The position numbers and the translations under genes were made by a program. 64,000 nt of DNA. It comes from Lutraria lutraria. Its lineage: Eukaryota > Mollusca > Bivalvia > Venerida > Mactridae. Of this stretch, positions 1 to 42,479 are shown in pieces. The notes beneath the pieces are model-generated. The model was not told the DNA's origin. It saw nothing but the letters and a program-made list of their open reading frames with translations, and ran no database searches. Position 1 is the stretch's first letter; the number at the start of each line of letters is the position of its first letter. The DNA is taken from the NCBI GenBank assembly GCA_964023205.1, contig OZ026840.1:13254603-13318602 (forward strand). The letters run 5' to 3'.

Positions 1-322
1 ACATCAGATTTAAGAAAATGTAGTTGTCACATATGAATATCCTATATTTAGAATTATTAAAAAAATACATGTAGATAAATATCATCTATCGATGCTTGTC
101 GATTTGCCTTTCAAAGAGTACATGCTGAATATCAGTATTGAAAATAAATGAACATTTTGTACTGCGAGTGTATGATGCTTCAGGTACCGTAATTATCAGT
201 ATTCTATATTCCGTAAAAATGAAAACACTTTTTTTAATTCTAATAATTCTATTGCTACGTGTTTATATTTAGTGTTGTTATAGATTTGTCATATGAATAA
301 AACACACAATCTATTGAGAGAC

Positions 323-367
<45 letters not shown>

Positions 368-394
368 GAGAGAGAGACAGACAGAGAGAGAGAC

Positions 395-437
<43 letters not shown>

Positions 438-2299
438 AACAATCTAATTAAAGTAAAAAATATTTACAATGTATGCATATTATATATCTATTTCGGACAA
501 ACTAGATTACGGTTGCCAATGTATGGGATGGTAAATTTAATTTCTTAGTTTCTTGAATACTTGCCTTTTTATTTATATTCATATTTGCATTATCAATTGT
601 ACTGATGATTAAAGAAATGTTATGAAGACTGCAAGTTAATCTTTGTAACTAAGAGAGAATATTTCTGTATAGGTAGAAAAAGGAAGTCATTATCTACCAC
701 TATATAAAATATTCCATTGAATGACGAAAAAGAAATAACTGGAATAATACATAAAAACCTATTAAGAAATGCTTAAACCTCCGCATTCCCAGACGCCTAT
801 TTGGACGAAATTCATAGATAATGATTATATACTAGTTAGTATTAAATTCTTTGCAATTATTTCTTATAATAGGTTGAAGTATTTAGTTAATACACAATCA
901 GTACGATGCACTTAAATTACAAGCATTTTCTCCCCCAAGTATTGAAAAATGTCCTCGAACAATTTTTAAAATGAACTTTATTTACTTTACTTTATTTAAA
1001 TACTTGCCTATGGTACACAAAACAGTACAAAAGCAATACAAACATGACAGAAATATGAATAATAAATAATTTAAGTAAACGTCAATTATTAGATACTTCG
1101 AAAAATGGCGTAACTTCCCTTTTACTTCCGCGAAAAAGATCGCGCAAACGATTAAATTTTTTCAAAGCGGACTCTTTTGAATTTAAAGTTTCAAAGTTTT
1201 GAATTTAAAGACAATCAGACTACAAAGGAAAACCGATAATCAACAACTTCATATTTTTTCCACTTGGTAGTCAAAATATACGGTGAAAACCCATGTTAAA
1301 CCGCTTAACCAAATTAACTTATCACCAATCGAGCCCATTAAATATCTTTAACCTATACATAACTTATCACAGATACATAGAATAATTATGTGCTCACGAT
1401 TTGTATGCCCCTGTATCGATAGATCGAGGGTGTATAGTTTGTTTGTGTGTATAGTTTGTTTGTCTGTTTGCATCAAACTTTAACCTTGCCTATTAAATCA
1501 AGATACTTTATCCTACGGTCATCACACTTCATATGTCAGTTCCTCGTGACTACCTCTATATGACCTGTACATTTAAAGGTCATTAGGCCAAAATACATAC
1601 ATAAAATAATAAACATATATAGCTGGGTTGTGTCAATAATACAAAACATATACTGTATAAACACAATTATTAAACATTCATTACTTTATCAATAAATGAA
1701 TCTATTATATGGAGGGTTTTACAGGCTTTTGATTTTAACAAATTATAAAAGTTGTCTTAATTTCTACGAAATGTATATCGATTATATCGATTATAAAACT
1801 ATCGATTATATCAGTATTGATCTCGAATATTGTTTAATTTACTACTGTGAAAAAATGCTAACTACATGTATATAACATAGTGTGATTTTGTGTTGTTTTA
1901 AATTGGGACGTTAGTTTGTATTTAATATTCTATGTCGCTCGGTATATGTAGCTTTACTGTTAATAGTTACAGTTAGCCTCTATTTATTTAATGCGCACAA
2001 ATTTCTAATATTTTAATCGACTAATCAATAAGTTAAATTAAGAGGTAGGTACTGTTGCCAGTATAAAAACATTAACTTCCTGTATTGAAACTCCGCCCAC
2101 TGGGTTAAGCCATCCAATAAAGATGAGCGTTCGTTAGCAGACATGAACTAAGTAATAAAATCGTTCAAAAAATAAATACATAGAGCTAGATGAAAAAAAA
2201 TAGAACCTGTAAAACACGTTAGCCGAGAACAAGTCTATACAATAGTGTTTGAAACTTTTCAAGCAACGTGAAACCATAATAAATTACCGCATGCTACAA
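1..2299. other. Upstream AT-rich intergenic region
   Basis: No gene is seen. It holds a GA microsatellite (316-434), short ATCGATTATA repeats near 1777-1812, and a stretch near 955-1060 that resembles a LINE 3' tail in minus orientation. Confidence 0.5.
316..434. repeat. (GA)n microsatellite with interspersed GACA
   Basis: About 118 bp of alternating AG dinucleotides broken by ACAG units. Confidence 0.97.
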
Positions 2300-2308
2300 T
2301 ATATAAAC
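2300..2308 (+). promoter_or_regulatory. TATA box of the SVEP1-like gene
   Basis: TATATAAAC lies about 50 bp before the start codon, placing transcription start near 2330 and a short 5' UTR. A CCGCCC GC-box-like site lies near 2091-2099. Confidence 0.6.
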
Positions 2309-2352
2309 AAACTCGATAACTTGTGACATAGTAAAGCAGTGTTCGGTTAAAG

Positions 2353-32026
<29,674 letters not shown>

Positions 32027-32832
32027 TCGTGGAGTATATTTTTATTCTACAGCGTGAACCTTACTTATTTAAACATAGTATAATTCTAGGAAGCCGAAGG
32101 AAAAGGACAGTTTTACTAGTGAGATAATGTGATATTATTATCGGATGATTTATAGTGCTGAGGCACAATTTATTGCAATCTCTACCCAGCGTTGTCGTTC
32201 TCGCTACGCTCACACTAGTATGTGTGGATTGGAAAGGAACGACAACTCTGGGTAGAGATTGAATTTATTGTAGTAAACGAAAATATCTCCAGGAAAGTTT
32301 TCTATTTGTAAATATTGGTAGATTGTTTTTAAATTACAATTGAAAAAAACTCTGACAGGTACCGCATGGAGTTGTTTCTTACGGTTATTTATACGGATTG
32401 GTAATTTATGTACACTGTGATAGTTAAGAAACGATAATTGATATTTTATGCATATTTGTTATACAAATTGATTGTGCAACAAATTTTTTCTGTTTACAGT
32501 TTTCAACAAATCATTTATAATTACGTTATCTTCGCCATCATTGTACTTATCATTATATTGTTTGTTGCATAATTTTTGTTGTTTTTGTTATGATGATCAA
32601 CAATTTATCGGTTTAATGAGGTAAACAGTTGATCGAGCTCTAGAGCTTGCTGTCAGTACTAGTTCATTTCAGACATTGCATTTGGCTTATTTCTACAACC
32701 CCGTAACTTGTGATATTGTGATTTTGGGTTTTCCTTCTCAATGAGCGATTTGCAATGAACATCTTTATCTGCTTCTAGATCCCTCCAAGACAGGGTCATT
32801 GTTTTCAGTTTTAAAAAATCACAATAAATAAT
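32027..32832 (+). other. 3' UTR of the SVEP1-like gene (end approximate)
   Basis: Non-coding sequence after the stop codon. An AATAAA signal at 32823-32828 is a plausible poly(A) site; a second candidate is near 33184. The UTR contains an 86-bp MITE at 32176-32261. Confidence 0.5.
32176..32261. mobile_element. 86-bp MULE-like MITE in the 3' UTR, perfect 9-bp duplication
   Basis: CAATCTCTACCCAGCGTTGT ... ACAACTCTGGGTAGAGATTG, flanked by AATTTATTG at 32167-32175 and 32262-32270. Same family as the 44-bp copy at 26843-26886. It adds a stable hairpin to the transcript. Confidence 0.92.
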
Positions 32833-34160
32833 TTTCTGTCATCGAAACTTAAATAAATTATAAAGGTCCCCAAACTTTACACCCCTTTTTGATATACTAA
32901 TTATAGACATTGTGAGTATAAAACCTTAATTAGACATTTAGTCTTGTCCCGTCGGTTTCCGTGATTATTCAAAAATCAGTAAAGCTGCATCTCTGTAATT
33001 TAGGTTACTTTATATTGCCATTCAATGAAACCGGTGTAGCAAGATGTACCGATGAATAACTGTAAGGGTCTTCTTTCCAATGGTACCAGTATAAGCAAAA
33101 GATATATCATTTATTTGTTGACCGGACAAGACTTTTGTTCCTAAGTGTATAAAATTACACAAATGGTTGATTGTTTAAAACCTAATAAACTTATATTAAA
33201 TATTGAAAAATGATTAGCCTTAAAATGATAGTATAAAATATGTATTTACATATTTTTGGAACTGTTTGTAGGTAAACAAAAAGCAACAACTTAATATTCT
33301 TTTCAAGAAAATTAAGAGATAAGCAAATGTATTTTTAAACCCGTTTCTCGCATACCCTCTTACAAATGTTTGTGGCCGAATGCGAATAACATAAAATTGA
33401 ATGATTTTTTTTATAATTTATGACACTTAACGATAAGTTCGTATAGATAACGTTCGTAACGATACACTCGTGGCTAAGCTATCGAATTGCAAATGCTAAC
33501 GGCATGATAGAGATTTACAATCTTCAACGTTTACATATAAGAACAATAAATCAGCGGCAAGGGTGTAGAATGCTTTCAGAAACTGGGGAGGGATTGGGTG
33601 AAGGATTAGTTTTGAGAAATATATATTTTTAGTTAATAACATCGCATTTGATGCATACTTATGATGTTCTAAAATTATTCTTTGTTCAGTTTTCTGTTAG
33701 CCCTACAATAGTTACACTTCTTGAAATAAAATGTCTCAAAATTTGATTTTACCCGAGGTATTGGCAATCGCCTCCCCAGCTTCGACGCCCTCCGCGAAGT
33801 TTCAATAAGCCATATTTACAAACATTGTGACAAACAGCAATCATGTGTCCGCACAAGTCACGTTTATCACATGGTTGTTCAACGCTCTGTTTGCGCGCTT
33901 ATCTGTGCACTATATGTGTTATGGGTAATATGGACTACTTTTAAGATGGTGTTTGCATAGTTTATTGTGAAATATGTACACAGTTGGAATAAGCCAGTTT
34001 ATCGAAATATTTTCAAAGTGAGTCAAAATAATTTGTTATTCTGACTTTAAGTGACTTTTTTGAAAACGATAATACATTGCATACAAACGTCGGTACTTCC
34101 GGGTCAATCTGTATTGATGATTTGGTGAACATGTCCCCATATCAAAAATGCACAAAAACA
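32833..34160. other. Intergenic, nothing recognised
   Basis: AT-rich sequence with no convincing ORF or repeat ends seen. Confidence 0.5.
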
Positions 34161-34947
34161 GATTTAAGGATTTCGATCTCTAATGCACAACTTCCATTTT
34201 GAAGAGACCTCAATTACATGAATTTTACTGATATATTGACATATTCCTGCGGTTCAAACCCCACTGGGACCATACTTTTTTTCTTTTTTTTTAGTTTTAA
34301 GGTAATTTTTCGTATTTAGAACATGAATTTATATAGTAATATGTAGGTAAATATTCATTCCCAAATAGTTGGTTAAGTTTATAGAATTTATGGTTAATTA
34401 ACGAAAATCAATTAACTATGGATGTCTAACACACATCTTTTCAAAACCGGACGGTAAAACTTTTTATTTTTTTGAGTAGCCATTACACACAAATAGTAGT
34501 TAATTTTGAGAAAATTTCAGGAGTTGCCATCCTTTAGTTTTTATCTTATTGATATTTATCAATTTGTTACATTTTGGTAATAGGCGAAAATCTTGACTAA
34601 ATCTTAAAGGGGTGGGTTTACATTTTTCTTTTTTTTCTGCAACATAGTACAAAAATGTAGTTCCAAACATCATATAAACAATTTGGATGACTAAACATTG
34701 GTTACCATCAGACTTACACACATTCTTGCATTTATTGTCTCATCTGTTAGAGAGGTAGGACAATTTTCATACAGGTGTCTTCGTTTGATTTTGAGGTACT
34801 ATTTTACGTTAGAGGTAGAGGAACAAAAATGGTCGTAACTCTCTTAACTGACGGTAAAAGTTTTAAAAATTCACCTGTAAATGTCTTAATGGATATACAA
34901 AAGAATGACAATATTTAAAATACAATCCTAATACTTTGTATTAGATT
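34160..34947 (+). repeat. Interspersed repeat H, copy 1
   Basis: About 790 bp that match, in inverted orientation, the two parts of 55985-56437 and 60344-60682. Shared landmarks: GGTTCAAACCCCACTGGGAC, 'aaaaccggacggtaaaa', 'cttaactgacggtaaaag'. Not assigned to a class. Confidence 0.8.
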
Positions 34948-36574
34948 TCGAATACCTTAACTCTCGTCTCGACTCACGACGGTTGGCAGACTCGTGATGT
35001 AAAAAGTGTATACAGTCTGAATTCCCGTTGCATTGATCTGTTTGCCTAATGTATAAAATCGATATTACCGACACGTTAAAACTTCGCAAAATAGTTTAAA
35101 GGCATGTTAAATGTGTGTTTTTTCGAAGTCGCTTTTTGTTCAAATTGTTAAACTTATGTTGTAACTTCATGTAATAGATATTTTCATAGTTTGATCAGGC
35201 ATGTATCGTGGTTTTCAGTGCCCATTGGATATTTTTGGCACTAATATGGTGAATTTATGAGTTATGAGATTATAGAAGTATTTCGATTTTTTTATAATGA
35301 CGATAAGTTACTGTTATCATTATCTTCTCGTTCGATATGGGCTATAAATTCTTATACACTATCTAATGTACGTGTAATACACGATTACGTATTTTGTTTT
35401 AATTCGAAAATCGTAATATTAAAATGGCATGTACGAATGTGTACAACCAGGTCACATGTTACCCACATCAACATGTGTAACATTGCGCTTTGAATGCTTG
35501 TAAAGGAACTTTTTTAACCTCTGAACCGCAGCGAAAATAATGAAGTGCTAAAATTTATTGCTTATATTGCAATACCCATAGAGTGCAGAATCTTTATAAG
35601 GTCATTCATGTTAATATATCAGCTCAAGGTAGGTTACCCTCCTTGGAAGCACATGCAAGGCCAGCTGAAATATCACACTTACCGAAAATTCCAGGAAAGT
35701 CTCTCCTTTGTATCTTGATAACAGTGTTATATGCACACAATTTGTTCATGTGTTAAAAGTTTGTCAAAGCTTTAAGCTACAGTTAAGACATTGATCAATG
35801 TAAAATTATCACCAATATTGCAACCGAGAAATGAACGTAAAGTATATGTGTATTAAAACGTAACGCAACTCAATTTCCATATATAGATATTGACGTCAAT
35901 AAAAATGTTATGAAAATGTACGAAATATCCACATTAAGTGCTAAATAGAAAGGATGTAATGATCTTTAATTGGTTCATCTTTGTCTGATCTCATGATAAA
36001 ATGAAATCAAACGGCACTATTTTTTTGTATGTAGAAAAATCCAGATTTTGATGGTAATGCGACTTAGGATAAAGGCTAGTGTTAGCTTGATGACACAGCC
36101 GCTATTTATAAAATGGACATGTACTTGACAATATCTAACGGCGAAAAAGAAAATCTTTAAAGATAAAAAGATAAGTTTGCTTGCTTTGAAATATTTTATG
36201 ATCAAAATATATCTAGTGTGTATATTTTGGCAGACTTCCCAAAACGACACATATTGTCAAGTGGTAGTGTATAAATTCATTCAAAACATTTAGTAAAACG
36301 TACAGTACTTTTGATAAAGTATCTTTCAAGCCAAAATAGTGTCGGTCCTGGAGCCATGCAAAGCAAAAATAGTGCTACACTAAGTAAAACGATTGACTTT
36401 GTCATAAAGCGGAAACATAACCACATGTAGGTAGGTAATACGATTGACCTGTTCAGATATTACGTTATTTGGACCCATATATTTGTTTTCCGATGAGCAA
36501 AATTCACATTCAATAAGAACTAAATCAACTGAATTTTCGTCAACAGTAGATCAACTCTGATTCCCGTATGATAT
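34948..36574. other. Intergenic, nothing recognised
   Basis: AT-rich, short ORFs only; no domain seen. Confidence 0.5.
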
Positions 36575-36690
36575 AGATAGTTTTCACTCGAATAGCAGGT
36601 GCGCGTATTAACCGGAAGTCGGCCATCTTGAAGGTCAAGTATTATCAAAGCTCAAGCGTATATTGTAATAGATTAAAATTGCGTAACAAA

Positions 36691-36900
36691 ATGGTAAATG
36701 TCTGCAGCGTTGTTGGCTGTCAACAGATCAACTAGTGAGAACAAATCGTAATATTCTATTCCAAGCGTACTGAAAATCCAAGGGGAACAAACCAAAGAAC
36801 TAAGTGAGAAAAGACGAGCTGCATGGATATCTCGTCTCAATAGGGCAAACTTCACCCCTTCTAGACATACTTAAATCTGCTCAGACCACTTCTTGACAGG
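36691..36900 (+). pseudogene. THAP zinc-finger domain of the transposase (frame-broken)
   Basis: MVNVCSVVGCQ, then after stops and a frameshift a RRAAWISRLNRANF-like segment and a CSDHFLTG-like end in another frame. The C..VGC, R..W and CSDHF order is the THAP DNA-binding domain. At least two inactivating changes. Confidence 0.7.
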
Positions 36901-37394
36901 TAATTCAGTCGATTGGATTATAATATAACTACAAAATATAGATAACAAAACATATTTGCTACAATTGGTGTATAATTAACTTATACCTACATGCACTGAA
37001 CTAGCAAAGCCTTCAGGGCATAGACATCGCCTGTTTTTTGTGTTATTATCGTTAAAAAGGTGTGAATTTTGTCAGCCTTGAGCTAAGAATTAAACACAAA
37101 TTCCCCTTTTTATTGCCATTTAACCACGTGATAACTGATCAATAATGTCAATATGATGGCACACAGGGAGCTGTAAGGACTTATCATGAGGGGGGGGGGG
37201 CATTATTATTAAAAGTTTAACAGATTAACAGATATTCCATAAAGGGTTGAAGTTCTGGTAAAAAAATATTTGCCCATGATATATTTGATGAATTAAGGGT
37301 CCACAAGTTGCAGTAATGCCATGTAAGATACAGGTCTGACTTTAGGCAACCTTGATGACATTTTTATAACAAAAAATATTATACTTCTTGCAGG

Positions 37395-38678
37395 TCCACC
37401 AGCTTCACTCTATCATGAAAATAATCCCGATTGGGCTCCATCAGTGAAACTTGGATGCTCAACACCAACTGTGAAATAAGACCGTTATGAAAGACTCATT
37501 AAAAGAAAGAACAAAGTTAAAACTTCTGACTGTGCTAGAACTTTACTAGATCTATCCAAATATCAACATTCTTCAGATTGTATTACTGTTGGCGATGATG
37601 GTGAAGAAAAACAACCAAAGAAAATTTTTCGCTTCATTCTTTTAGGAAGGCTGCAACCCTCAACAACTACCAACAGTGATCAAACTAGTACCCGTCTGAA
37701 AGCTCAGACAGAGCAGGAAATTAATAGATTGACTGTAGAAAATGTTAATTTGAAGGAGGAAGTGTAAATGGATTTCATTAGTGAAGAGACCTTTGCCAAT
37801 AATGATGATAAAGTTAAATTTTACACAGGCTTACCCAATTTTGTAGTACTTATTGCAATTTTTAATTCAGTTAAAATGCACATTATCAGTTCAAAGCGCA
37901 TTAAGTTCTCTGCTTTTCAGAAATTTGTAATGGTACTCATGAAGCTTAGGCTTAACCTAACCTGCCATGGTCTTGCTGATATATTTAAGGTATCGCCATC
38001 CACAGTGTCCAGGACTATCGTCAATGTGTTGGATGTGATGTTCATAAGATTACAACGATAAGTGTTCTGGCCCGATAGAACTGAATTAAGACGGACTATG
38101 CCTATGGAGTTCAGGAATTCGTTTGGTTTGAAAGTGGCATCAATTATTGACTGCTTTGAAATATTCATAGAGCGACCTTCCTCTTTAGAAGCTAGAGCAG
38201 TCACATGGTCCCAGTATAAGCACCACAATACTGTTAAATATTTAATCGGTATTACGCCACAAGGTGTTATTAGTTTTATTTTGAGGCTTTGGGCGGTCGT
38301 GCTAGTGATAACCATATTACGGAAAACAGTGGGTATTTGGACAAACTTTTACCAGGGGACATAGTACTAGCTGACAGAGGGCTTGATATTAGAGATAGTG
38401 TTGGGTTAAGAGGTGCAGAATGTAAGATTCCTGCATTCACTAAAGGAAAATCGCAATTATCTCCTCTTGAATTAGAATCTACACGTAAAATTGCCCACTT
38501 GCGCATACATGTTGAACGTGTCATTGTACAGTTAAGGAATACATATTCCATTCTACAAAGTATTTTATCGATAGAGTATGTGTTGTCAGAAGATGGAGAT
38601 ATTCCTTTGGTGGAGAAAATGGTGACTGTATGTTCTGTTTTGACTAACATGAATGAATCTGTTGTGCCATTTAATTAG
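37395..38678 (+). pseudogene. ISL2EU transposase, HTH and DDE_Tnp_4 domains (stops at several points)
   Basis: After a CTTCTTGCAG acceptor the frame holds a linker, then FYTGLPNFVVLIAIFNSV, FVMVLMKLRLNLTCHGLADI and FKVSPSTVSRTIVNVLDVMF (helix-turn-helix). It continues [48 protein letters not shown] and RIHVERVIVQLRNTYSILQS. The candidate catalytic residues are the Asp in SIIDCFE, the Asp in LADRG and the Glu in HVERVI. Stops near 37480, 37767 and 38059 and a shift near 38285 inactivate it. Confidence 0.85.
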
Positions 38679-39716
38679 TGCTGTAATAATCATAATGAAT
38701 GATTAAACATAATCATGTTGTCAATCAGATTACTTCACAACTTATCCATGTGGTTATTTTGTCTAGTATGATATTCATATTTATTTACTAGCATCGGTAT
38801 ATATATATATATGTGACTTAGTTACTATGCAACTGTATTACTGTACATATTTATTAATATGATGATGTTTTTCTTTACTCTACATGTTTCCATTGATCAA
38901 TATACTTCAATTACTGGTATTGCAATAAATCCTGGAAACAATCTGTTGTTTTATGTGAATCATTTTGTACTTCTATTAATAAGATGAACAAATATTTTAT
39001 TTGCGGTAACGCTACCTATTAAAAATAAAAGCTAGCCTTTTGACATGTATTTTGAGTTCAATAAAAAAATTACTTTTTAGAAAAAAAGTTACCACAAACA
39101 AAACTTTACAATGATGACCTTAATAGTAGCACAACTAGTTCTGTGTTTTTTTGACACCAGTATCAGTAAGCAGAAAGTTTCAGAATAAAAAACATGGTCA
39201 ACAACTTTAAGTATATACATGTATTTCATACAAAAAGCCCAAGGATGGATAAATACCAAACTATTTAACAATGACAGTATCTACATGAAACACAACAGTT
39301 TATATAATTTCAATGAATGAAAATAAATACACAACAAATTTATGAAATTGTACCATTGTCCTGTGTATAATATTAATAATATAGTGTGTCTGACAAACAT
39401 TCAAAATACACAGAATTTCTATCATTAAAGAAAAGTTCAAAGAATTCACACCAAATTACTGTCATAAAGTGTCTGAACATATTACACACATGTATATCTG
39501 TCATGTTTTAGAGTGTTACAGTACATTCAGTTATTTTCCGGGTTTTTTCTTCAAATGTGGTAATTTCTTACAGGTAGGACAGTACCACTTTGCTGATCTG
39601 GGGGCACGTTTGATGTTCACACATGAGAAGTGAAACCATTTGTATTTACAATCTGAATTGTCACAACCTACAACTTTGTCACTTGGCAAATACTTTTTTT
39701 GACAAGTACATAATAT

Positions 39717-41866
39717 TTACTCATCATCAGCATCCAATTTTCTTTCACTATCAGCTGCATTTGTTTTATCACACAAAACATTTCTTGATGACTCGGTACT
39801 TTTCTGAGCAAGATCAGCTGTCTGTCCACATGACATATGCTGTCGGGAGAAAAATTTACCAACAAGTTCGGGAAGTACTACACAATCGAAGATTTTCTTG
39901 GCTTTTGTCGACACAACATTCCAAAATTGTTCATCGGGCACAATTCTTTCACAATGAAAGTCTTTTTCGGTCCAAACCACAAAATCACAGAAATGTTTTT
40001 CACACAAGTGAATTTGGCATTGAACTTGATAGAAGTATTCATGTTTTCTTTTCAACAATAAACAGCCATTTACTTCCTCCAAACAAGATTTAAGTCCTAC
40101 AGATTCTTTCAATTTACTGTCCCTACTACAATATGGGCATTTTATTTCTACACATCCATCTCCACAACAGTTGCAGGAGACAAAAGCATTGGGTGTGGCA
40201 CCCATATGTGGATAATCAGGATTGATGACAAGACCACTCTGAAGTTGTCATGAGTTGCAGACATTTTCTCTTCATACTGTTGAAGTGCCACCTTCTCATG
40301 GTCACAGCCCCATTGTGTAGCTTTAGTTGAAAATTTTCTCAAATGGGGATAACAAATGTTTTTTAATAAGGAATGTGAAGGAGTTTCAATTGAAGTACAG
40401 CACACAGACTTCAGTCGTGATGCTGTAATGCGGCCTGCTCTGAACCTATGCCACTCTTAACTGGCAGTTTGGTCACGTGTTGTTGATTCAACATGGGTTG
40501 ACTCATCCTTACTCACATTGATAGTCACCTGCTTGCAATGTTCTAAGAGTTCATTTAGTGGCATTTCCATACAGTTTTCACTTGTAAGATCACTTAATAC
40601 AGTTGGATACTTCTTACAGAGGGACTTGGGTACATAATCAATAGAAAAATTTGGCACAACAGACATCACAGATGTTCTTGTTCCAGACTGTTTCACAGAT
40701 TCGAACAATTCCTTTAATTCACTGTCACTTATTGGGTTGATATCTGAGTTATTTTTCTTCTTACTCTTAGTACTTTTCAAACATGAAGATGTCACTTACA
40801 CAGGAATTTTTACTAAGTCATCAAGAATTTTCTTCTTTGTTTTAGCACTCGTGAAATTAACTTCTTTTAAAGGTTTGTATTGTATTTTTGTAGCCCTGAC
40901 GGAAGTAACCAGTATGCCTTCTCTTGAGTTACAGTTTTTGAATTTCCTATGCGTACTGTCACTTCTGTAGCAAATAACAAAGCACCAACATGACTACATA
41001 CTTCTCCTAGACCAGCCATACACGTACAGTGTGCAGTCTTTATGGCACCATCCTGAGAAGCTGTAAACCATGGCTGAAGGGGAGTAGCACTTAATCTCTA
41101 AGAGTGTAATACCTGTAATCATAAAAAAGTTATGTTCATGACTATGAATATGATCTTTAGATTATGAATGTTTAAAAATGTAGTCATTATAATAATACTC
41201 TCGATATATTTATATCAATGATCATAATGAAATCCTTGGGCATGTACTTAGTGTAGTCAGATTACCGTACTATAATTGACCATGTACATGTAGCTAGGTA
41301 GATAAAAAGTTGTCTCTATGATAGATAGGGACGGTCAGTCGTATGAATGACAGCAACTTGAGCAAGGTTTAATTTTCAATATCATGCGTCAAATTGTTTA
41401 TTAATGACAAAAGAGTGGCAGTAAATTATGGAGTTTTTGCTTTAACTCAACACATACATATCAAAATGAATAAACAATCAAACATCTATTTGTAGATCTA
41501 TTTCATGAAACCAAGTTAACAAACAAAAATTATATCAATCATTGTCCTTACCTTTCCTAAAACTAAACACACACCATTGTCGATCCTTTGTTTAACTTCT
41601 TTCACCCAACCAGTCACAAAATAATTATACGCTTCCAGCGATTTATAAGCCTTCAATTGCTGCATCGTGCATGTACTTAAATCATATACAAGATCATTCA
41701 CTATATCCGGATATGTAACGTCCGGCAACAAGGACTCATCGACACTCCACTCTGAACTGACGATTACTTAAATCTTTCACCTTTTCTAAATATCTCTGTC
41801 GTACTGAAGGTACTAAAGTATCTATATAGGCAATCTTCTTAGATTCTTCACCTGATTTCAACGCCA
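39717..41866 (-). pseudogene. SWIM zinc-finger plus YqaJ-nuclease protein of the ISL2EU element
   Basis: From the start near 41866 (MALKSGEESKKIAYIDTLVP) the minus strand gives YKSLEAYNYFVTGWVKEVKQ (41731-41516). A SWIM finger (AHCTCMAGLGEVCSHVGALL) follows near 40960-41050, then a linker (40795-40457). Last is a YqaJ-like nuclease region (40405-39717) with CVEIKCPYC, HEYFYQVQCQIHLC and FVVWTEKDFH. YqaJ is a lambda-exonuclease-like fold. Frame breaks between segments show decay. Confidence 0.8.
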
Positions 41867-41979
41867 TAATAGGAAATATTTAGCGTTAGTGTTACGAAGG
41901 AAATGAATGAACTTGACCTACAACATGGCCGCCGCGACGAAGCGTTCCGCATATGCGGGACGTCATCTGAAAACTATCT

Positions 41980-42479
41980 ATACAGGTGGACCAACATTTC
42001 AATACAGAAACAAAGTCAAAAGTAAGTCGCTCATTATGAGACAGAAAATGAAATTAAAGCAATATCGATTTACATAACAAGTTGGTGTTCTATGGCCTTC
42101 GAAGAACAACCAAAATAAGATAATCGATCAAGCCGTTAACTATTATAATTCATATTTTCAAAAGGCTCGTGATTTGATTTAAGACAATTTTAAACAAAGG
42201 TAGTAGTTGGTTTGGATATAATAGGTGAAGCAAATAGTTTGTTAGACCATCTAAGCAAACTATTTAGAATATACTGGAAATTGATGGAGTAATACATGTG
42301 GCTGCTGCATAAGCTTTACCCTTGCTACTTACCTAGGCATTTAGAACTAAAAGTGCACTGATGTCTGGGTAAAGTTCGATTTACTTCGTAACAGTTAGTA
42401 TCATACCATGTGGCGCATTTGTATGAGTTAGTCGTATATCTGACGATTTTTTCATACTATTAACTCCCCAAAGACGGAT
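41980..42479. other. Spacer between transposons, nothing recognised
   Basis: No domain or repeat end seen. Confidence 0.45.

Larger units (their letters stand above)
36575..41979. mobile_element. ISL2EU-type DNA transposon (5.4 kb, decayed)
   Basis: Ends AGATAGTTTTCA (36575) and TGAAAACTATCT (to 41979), with AT on both flanks (36573-36574, 41980-41981). Further in, both ends share CGGCCATNTTG and AGGTCAAG blocks. A THAP plus DDE transposase lies on + and a SWIM plus YqaJ protein on -, converging. This gene pair and the AT duplication are the hallmark of the ISL2EU (IS4EU) group. Confidence 0.88.

Noticed and set aside
38062..38364. Independent gene at the transposase middle segment
   Set aside because: Continuous by homology with the segments on both sides; it is one stop-broken transposase.
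39623..40093. 156-codon plus-strand ORF
   Set aside because: Antisense of the YqaJ region, whose minus-strand reading has clear family motifs.
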